DNA from: an uncultured Bacteroides sp.
GTDB lineage: Bacteria > Bacteroidota > Bacteroidia > Bacteroidales > Bacteroidaceae
Assembly (NCBI GenBank): GCA_902472795.1
Contig: CABROZ010000067.1
Coordinates: 1-11,483, forward strand
DNA: 11,483 nucleotides
Direction: 5' to 3'
Positions 7,331 through 11,483 of the stretch are shown in pieces; position 1 is the stretch's first letter, and every line of letters starts with the position of its first letter. The position numbers and the translations under genes were made by a program. Below the pieces are notes generated by a model. That model was given only the letters and a program-made list of their open reading frames with translations, made no database searches and was not told the DNA's origin.

Positions 7331-7905
7331 GGCTGAATAAGATTTTTCAGCAGAAACAAAACTTTTTTCCTCCGGATTCAAGCCTCCGAATCCGGTAAAC
7401 ATACCACCTGCATAGTGTCTGAACAAGATATTGCTTTCGACAATAAGTATAAGTAAAAAAACGTCCTACAATATGGTATAATGGGTAATAATTCCCCAAA
7501 TTTGTTGCGCATGTTCTACAATATCCCCACTTCCCGGAGCATAATCCACACCCCGAAATCAGTAAAAGTTATGCAAACAAACCTAAGCACAATCTAACAT
7601 ATCTGAAACCAGACTTCTCCTCCCCCAAAAAGCTTTTTCTGAGTCCGAAACAAGAATAACGAAGCCGGAAGCATTTACTTACCTGTACAAGCTGCTATTT
7701 ATGAGTGACTTATCGTAACATCCAAGCCTTACGGTGAGCAGAATCAATCCAACATCCCCAGTGTTTACCGTCATACACCGCATAAACAACCATTAACAGG
7801 CAGACAGCCGCATACCACAAGCGGCTTCCACCGCTGGCATCTCCTTTGCACTACAGTTAATGAGCGAAACAATAAAACTGATTATTCACCTAAACTTAAA
7901 CGATT
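7331..7905. other. Gene-free intergenic region between divergent genes
   Basis: This stretch separates the carboxylase promoter from the small secreted protein. No open frame here looks like a gene and no RNA gene was recognised. It contains GCTGAA/TTCAGC (7332-7337 and 7346-7351) over the -33 area of the carboxylase promoter, the inverted repeat at 7372-7395, and a short direct repeat CTACAATAT about 50 bases apart (from 7466 and 7516). At 7806-7835 the segment AGCGGCT can pair with either flank. No convincing TAnnTTTG box was found for the gene at 7906. TTTG (7845-7848) and TAAAACTG (7873-7880) are a poor pair. Confidence 0.6.
7372..7395. repeat. 8-bp inverted repeat upstream of the carboxylase promoter
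   Basis: CCGGATTC (7372-7379) and GAATCCGG (7388-7395) are perfect reverse complements separated by eight bases. There is no U-run on the 3' side in either direction, so it is not a terminator. It lies about 70 bases upstream of the carboxylase -7 box and could be an operator; this is only positional inference. Confidence 0.5.
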
Positions 7906-8226
7906 ATGAAGAAAGTATTAGTAACATTAGCCATGATTCTCGGAGTTAGCACTTTTGCAACGTTTGCACAAGAAGTCAGCCAACCGGTAACAGAAAATGC
8001 AACGGAAACCACCGTTCAGCAAGACGAGTTTGTGAAAATGGATCCTTCCGCACTGCCGCAAACCCTCCTCGAAAAGCTGGCAGCCACGTACGAAGGCGCA
8101 AGTGTAAAAGAAGCCTATGTGAAAGAAACAGAAGGCAAAAAGATCTTTAAACTGATCCTTGTGACGACAGACGAAAAAGAAATGGAAGTCATTCTGGATG
8201 AAAACGGCGAGCCTGTCAAAGAATAA
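7906..8226 (+). CDS. Small secreted PepSY-like protein
   Basis: The 106-residue protein begins with a clear signal peptide (MKKVLVTLAMILGVSTFATFA), with likely cleavage after FATFA before QEVS. About 20 low-complexity Thr/Glu/Val-rich residues follow. A compact alpha-beta segment then runs from about residue 43 (MDPSALPQTLLEKLAATYEG, then VKEAYV, then KIFKLILVTTDEKEMEVILDENGEPV). That layout matches the short periplasmic PepSY-like proteins common in Bacteroides, whose function is mostly unknown. I infer the family from pattern, not from a search. The gene stands alone, has its own strong terminator, and faces the amidase gene tail to tail. No partner gene is evident. Confidence 0.85.
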   Translation: MKKVLVTLAMILGVSTFATFAQEVSQPVTENATETTVQQDEFVKMDPSALPQTLLEKLAATYEGASVKEAYVKETEGKKIFKLILVTTDEKEMEVILDENGEPVKE

Positions 8227-8259
8227 GCTCTTCAAAATGTAAATACCCCATTTCCCACC

Positions 8260-8294
8260 GGTCCCGGTTCGCGACGAATCGGGACCTTTATTTT
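8260..8294 (+). terminator. Intrinsic terminator of the PepSY-like gene
   Basis: GGTCCCGGTTCG (8260-8271) pairs with CGAATCGGGACC (8275-8286) in a 12-bp stem with one G-U pair and a CGA loop. TTTATTTT (8287-8294) follows. This is a textbook plus-strand terminator 33 bases after the stop at 8226. Its U-run overlaps the stop codon of the convergent amidase gene (8288-8290). Confidence 0.9.
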
Positions 8295-9316
8295 GAACGC
8301 CTGTAATCGGCAATGAAACCCTCCATCATCCATTTGGCCAGCGCCTGACGGTTGGAGCTGAGTACAAAACGCCGCTGGTCGAAAGCATTCTGAATATTGC
8401 CCAACTCGACAAATACGGCTGCCGGCGAAGCATTGAGCAGCACGTACAGGCGACGCGCACTGACAGTACCTTCGAAACCGCGGTTAGGCTGATGCCGGTC
8501 GTACTTCGACTCGAAAGTATTCTTCATGCCCGTAGCCAGCCGCTTGCCCAACGTGCTTTGCGGAGCATAATAGAAGAACACGTCGGTCTGCGCACTCTTG
8601 CTGCGGCTATCTACATGCAAGAATATGGCCCGGCAATATTTATAGTTCTTACGGTCCTTGCGATAGAACTCGTTGATCTTGGCACAACGCTGCTGAAGCC
8701 TTGCCACCTGGTTCAAAGGAATCGGATCGCCCATGCAGGTTTCACGCTTGCTGTTCGACAGGTAACGGTCGTCGCGTATGCCATCCCTGGCATCCTGAAT
8801 AATGATACGCACCTCGGCTCCCTCCTGCATCAGATTGCGCGCCAACCGTAGCGCTACGTCGTATGCATACTCGTCTTCGTGCAACTCGGTTTTCCCTATC
8901 CGGCCTATCGCACCCGGATCGGGACCTCCGTGCCCGCTCACCACATAGAAGCAGGCTCCTTGCAGACGGTTTCCCGTCACCTTTACATCAGCCAGCTTTT
9001 TCCCGAAGAGAGGTTCGTGAATCACATTTTTTCTGTTATCCGATTTCCGATGCCGACTCTCCTTTCCACCTTCACCACCTTTGGTACGCAAAGGCGGCAA
9101 CAGATATTTCACTCCCAAACGCAATTCTTCCTTTCCGCGCAGGGCCTTTTTATTCAATTCCAAAAACTCCTTATAATAAGTTCTTCCCGGCCGGCCGTTT
9201 CGTTCCAGAAAAGCAGAGATGCCTTCCCCAGCTTTCGGGGTAGCGCGCTGCTCTTGCGCTGCCGCAAAACAGCTCAACATAGCCAACAGAATGGTTACGA
9301 ATAGGATGCGAATCAT
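8288..9316 (-). CDS. Secreted N-acetylmuramoyl-L-alanine amidase (Amidase_3 family)
   Basis: The 342-residue protein has a signal peptide with likely cleavage after Ala20 (CFAAA/Q). Residues ~28-74 (GEGISAFLERN to LRLGVKYLLPP) look like a LysM-type cell-wall-binding segment, though weakly. A charged linker (~76-100) leads to a zinc amidase domain. VVSGHGGPDPGAIG places a metal His at 129, a likely metal Glu is near 147 (ELHEDEYAYDVA), FLHVDSR supplies the second His, and VFVELGNIQN supplies the C-terminal Glu. The family cleaves the bond between MurNAc and the stem peptide in periplasmic peptidoglycan, as in cell separation or recycling. The start at 9316 is supported by the signal peptide. 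It is transcribed alone and divergently from the sulfhydrylase gene. Confidence 0.9.
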   Translation of the reverse strand: MIRILFVTILLAMLSCFAAAQEQRATPKAGEGISAFLERNGRPGRTYYKEFLELNKKALRGKEELRLGVKYLLPPLRTKGGEGGKESRHRKSDNRKNVIHEPLFGKKLADVKVTGNRLQGACFYVVSGHGGPDPGAIGRIGKTELHEDEYAYDVALRLARNLMQEGAEVRIIIQDARDGIRDDRYLSNSKRETCMGDPIPLNQVARLQQRCAKINEFYRKDRKNYKYCRAIFLHVDSRSKSAQTDVFFYYAPQSTLGKRLATGMKNTFESKYDRHQPNRGFEGTVSARRLYVLLNASPAAVFVELGNIQNAFDQRRFVLSSNRQALAKWMMEGFIADYRRSK

Positions 9317-9382
9317 AAATCTACAATCGATATTTTGGTATGGCAGTTCACCAATAAATTATCATTTAACCTTCATTGCGGA

Positions 9383-9390
9383 CAAAATTA
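9383..9390 (-). promoter_or_regulatory. Candidate -7 box for the amidase gene
   Basis: TAATTTTG on the minus strand (9390 down to 9383) matches TAnnTTTG. Transcription would start near 9376 and give a ~60-base leader before the ATG at 9316. No clear -33 element was found. Confidence 0.5.
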
Positions 9391-9402
9391 CATTATTTTC
9401 CT

Positions 9403-9410
9403 TACTTTTG
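9403..9410 (+). promoter_or_regulatory. Candidate -7 box for the O-acetylhomoserine sulfhydrylase gene
   Basis: TACTTTTG matches TAnnTTTG. A TTG at 9376-9378 is the nearest -33 candidate, but its 24-base spacing is longer than the usual 19-21. Transcription would start near 9417, which rules against the far-upstream in-frame ATG at 9335 and favours the ATG at 9461. Confidence 0.6.
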
Positions 9411-9460
9411 CGACCAGTTACATGTTAATTGATAAGAAACTAAAAAAAATAGATAGCATT

Positions 9461-10741
9461 ATGGCAAAACAATTCAAGCCCGAGACCCTCTGCGTACAAG
9501 CCGGATGGTCTCCCAAAAAAGGAGAGCCACGCGTGCTCCCCATCTATCAAAGTACTACGTTCAAATACGAAACCAGCGAACAGATGGCACGCCTGTTCGA
9601 TCTTGAAGAAAGCGGATATTTCTATACACGCCTGCAAAATCCGACCAACGACGCCGTTGCTTCCAAAATCGCGGCCCTTGAAGGAGGCGTAGCCGCCATG
9701 CTGACGTCCAGCGGACAGGCTGCCAATTATTATGCCATCTTCAACATCTGCGAAGCAGGCGACCACTTTGTCTGCTCATCGGCTATCTATGGCGGCACGT
9801 TCAATCTGTTTGGAGTCACCATGAAGAAACAAGGCATCGAAGTGACCTTCGTCAATCCCGATGCCAGCGAAGAAGAAATCTCCGCAGCCTTCCGTCCCAA
9901 CACAAAAGCCCTGTTTGGCGAAACCATCTCGAACCCCGCACTTGAAGTGCTCGACATTGAGAAGTTTGCCCGCATCGCACACAAGCATGGCGTTCCCCTG
10001 ATTGTAGACAATACCTTCCCTACTCCCATCAACTGCCGCCCGTTCGAATGGGGAGCCGACATCGTGGTTCACTCCACCACCAAGTACATGGACGGACACG
10101 CCACCAGCGTAGGCGGCTGCATCGTGGACAGCGGAAACTTCGACTGGGAAGCACATGCCGAAAAGTTCCCCGGACTGTGTACGCCCGACGAATCGTATCA
10201 CGGACTGACCTATACGAAAGCCTTCGGAAAAATGGCCTACATCACCAAGGCTACCGCCCAACTGATGCGCGACCTGGGCAGCATCCAGTCGCCCGAAAAC
10301 GCTTTCCTGCTGAACCTCGGTCTTGAAACCCTGCACCTGCGCATGCCCCAACACTGCAAAAACGCACAGGCCGTTGCCGAATACCTGCAAAAGAACGACA
10401 AAGTGGCTTGGGTGAACTATTGCGGCCTGCCGGGCAACAAATACTACGAACTGGCACAGAAATACATGCCCAACGGTTCGTGCGGCGTCATCTCCTTCGG
10501 CCTGAAAGGCGGACGCGATGTAGCCATCCGGTTTATGGACCACCTGAAACTGGCAGCCATCGTAACCCACGTAGCCGATGCACGTACCTGCGTACTGCAT
10601 CCTGCCAGTCATACCCACCGACAGCTCACCGATGAACAGCTGATCGAAGCCGGTGTACGCCCCGACCTGATCCGTTTCTCCGTCGGTATCGAAAATGTGG
10701 ACGACATCATCGAAGACATCGAACAGGCTCTGAAGGCCTGA
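9461..10741 (+). CDS. metY: O-acetylhomoserine aminocarboxypropyltransferase (sulfhydrylase)
   Basis: The 426-residue PLP enzyme belongs to the Cys/Met metabolism family, and its length and motifs fit O-acetylhomoserine sulfhydrylase. It makes homocysteine from O-acetylhomoserine and sulfide in the cytoplasm. The start MAKQFKPETLCVQAGW is the conserved N-terminus. Tyr55 and Arg57 (YTRLQNPT) bind cofactor phosphate from the neighbouring subunit, VDNTF supplies the PLP-binding Asp, and HSTTKYMDGH carries the Schiff-base Lys208. The frame stays open up to an ATG at 9335, but the added residues lie upstream of the promoter and look non-coding. An ATG at 9422 is possible but less likely. No SAM riboswitch or other known leader was seen in the short 5' region. 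The relative methionine gamma-lyase or a cysteine synthase side activity cannot be excluded by sequence alone. A hairpin separates it from the malic enzyme gene. Confidence 0.93.
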   Translation: MAKQFKPETLCVQAGWSPKKGEPRVLPIYQSTTFKYETSEQMARLFDLEESGYFYTRLQNPTNDAVASKIAALEGGVAAMLTSSGQAANYYAIFNICEAGDHFVCSSAIYGGTFNLFGVTMKKQGIEVTFVNPDASEEEISAAFRPNTKALFGETISNPALEVLDIEKFARIAHKHGVPLIVDNTFPTPINCRPFEWGADIVVHSTTKYMDGHATSVGGCIVDSGNFDWEAHAEKFPGLCTPDESYHGLTYTKAFGKMAYITKATAQLMRDLGSIQSPENAFLLNLGLETLHLRMPQHCKNAQAVAEYLQKNDKVAWVNYCGLPGNKYYELAQKYMPNGSCGVISFGLKGGRDVAIRFMDHLKLAAIVTHVADARTCVLHPASHTHRQLTDEQLIEAGVRPDLIRFSVGIENVDDIIEDIEQALKA

Positions 10742-10744
10742 CAA

Positions 10745-10800
10745 GGTTTATTCCATCGGCGACAACCACTGTAGAGGACAGAAGCCGATGGAATAAATCC
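10745..10800 (+). terminator. Long intercistronic hairpin after metY
   Basis: TTTATTCCATCGGC (10747-10760) and GCCGATGGAATAAA (10784-10797) form a perfect 14-bp stem just after the metY stop. The 23-base loop can form an inner stem from CTGT and ACAG. There is no U-run after it, so it may be a non-canonical terminator, an RNA-stabilising element, or an attenuator for the malic enzyme gene, which lies 39 bases on in the same direction. Confidence 0.65.
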
Positions 10801-10838
10801 AAATCAGTATTTCATCATTCATCAACATCAATCAGACC

Positions 10839-11483
10839 ATGGTAAAAATCACAAAAGAAGCTGCTTTGCTCTATCACTCGCAAGGCAAACCCGGAAAAAT
10901 AGAAGTAGTCCCCACAAAACCATACAGCACACAGACCGACCTTTCGCTGGCCTATTCGCCCGGCGTGGCCGAACCCTGTCTTGAAATAGAGAAAAACCCG
11001 GAAGATGCTTACAAATATACAGCCAAAGGCAATCTGGTAGCCGTCATATCCAACGGTACGGCCGTATTGGGACTGGGCGATATAGGTGCCTTGAGCGGCA
11101 AACCTGTCATGGAAGGAAAAGGATTGCTCTTCAAGATATATGCCGGTATCGACGTGTTCGACATCGAAGTAAACGAAAAAGACCCGGATAAGTTTGTCGA
11201 AGCCGTGAAAGCCATCGCACCGACCTTCGGCGGTATCAACTTGGAAGACATCAAAGCACCCGAATGCTTCGAAATAGAACGCCGGCTGAAGGAAGAGCTG
11301 GACATCCCCGTCATGCACGACGACCAGCACGGAACGGCTATCATCTCCAGTGCCGGACTGGTGAATGCCCTGCAAGTGGCCGGAAAGAAAATCGAAGATG
11401 TAAAAATCGTTGTTAACGGTGCCGGAGCATCTGCCGTATCTTGTACTAAATTATATGTATCACTGGGCGCACGTCTCGAAAAC
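10839..11483 (+). CDS. maeB: NADP-type malic enzyme, N-terminal part (cut by window end)
   Basis: The frame from the ATG at 10839 stays open for 215 codons to the window edge. It oxidatively decarboxylates malate to pyruvate. Visible motifs are YSPGVAEPC with the catalytic Tyr39, NGTAVLGLGDIG (72-83), PVMEGKG with the catalytic Lys94, the metal-binding HDDQHGTA (160-167), and the nucleotide-binding VVNGAGASA (191-199). This pattern is that of the bacterial MaeB group, which usually runs to about 760 residues with a phosphotransacetylase-like C-terminal domain; that part lies outside the window, so its presence is unknown. No convincing promoter was found in the 39 bases after the hairpin, so readthrough from metY is possible. 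The cofactor preference is inferred from the family. Confidence 0.93.
   Translation, partial: MVKITKEAALLYHSQGKPGKIEVVPTKPYSTQTDLSLAYSPGVAEPCLEIEKNPEDAYKYTAKGNLVAVISNGTAVLGLGDIGALSGKPVMEGKGLLFKIYAGIDVFDIEVNEKDPDKFVEAVKAIAPTFGGINLEDIKAPECFEIERRLKEELDIPVMHDDQHGTAIISSAGLVNALQVAGKKIEDVKIVVNGAGASAVSCTKLYVSLGARLEN

Noticed and set aside
7475..7486. TATAAT-like box in the intergenic region
   Set aside because: Bacteroides housekeeping promoters use TAnnTTTG rather than TATAAT, and no matching -35 element is present. The region is simply A/T-rich.
9335..9460. N-terminal extension of metY from the ATG at 9335
   Set aside because: It would start upstream of the best promoter match, the added residues have no family similarity, and the conserved N-terminus begins at 9461.
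9776..10744. 322-codon minus-strand open frame opposite metY
   Set aside because: It is antisense to an intact PLP enzyme with all key motifs and shows no family features of its own.

Overview
The window reads as a chromosomal segment of a gut-type Bacteroides or close relative. Signs of this are the anaerobic ribonucleotide reductase pair, a biotin-dependent acyl-CoA carboxylase of the kind linked to the succinate/propionate pathway, a cobalamin riboswitch, -7 boxes of the Bacteroides form TAnnTTTG, and weak or A-rich ribosome binding sites. No phage, insertion sequence, CRISPR array, tRNA or rRNA was seen.

Layout, left to right. Bases 1-250 are a non-coding array of degenerate 22-bp repeats that flips orientation at 182/183. 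A perfect 15-bp inverted repeat follows at 280-321. Bases 334-2965 (minus strand) carry nrdG and nrdD, the class III anaerobic ribonucleotide reductase and its radical-SAM activase. Bases 3229-7039 (minus strand) carry a three-gene carboxylase operon: biotin carboxylase, then biotin carboxyl carrier protein, then carboxyltransferase. A hairpin at 3181-3213 closes it. A clear cobalamin riboswitch (about 7112-7292) and a Bacteroides-type -7 box precede it. Bases 7320-7905 hold no gene. Then come a small secreted PepSY-like protein (plus) with a strong terminator, a secreted N-acetylmuramoyl-L-alanine amidase (minus), and, divergent from it, an O-acetylhomoserine sulfhydrylase (plus). The start of a malic enzyme (plus) is cut by the window end.

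How the genes fit together. The carboxylase interconverts an acyl-CoA and its carboxylated form, most likely propionyl-CoA and methylmalonyl-CoA. Methylmalonyl-CoA is also the product of the B12-dependent mutase, which would explain a B12 sensor on this operon. The usual repressing direction of such riboswitches is puzzling here. The biotin carboxylase also carries about 70 extra N-terminal residues rich in cysteine, which look like a decayed, separately encoded Cys-rich protein fused in frame.

Most of the window is conserved metabolism. The parts most worth a second look are the riboswitch-carboxylase link, the N-terminal extension, and the inverted 22-bp repeat array. I did not find convincing evidence of a wholly new multi-gene system.
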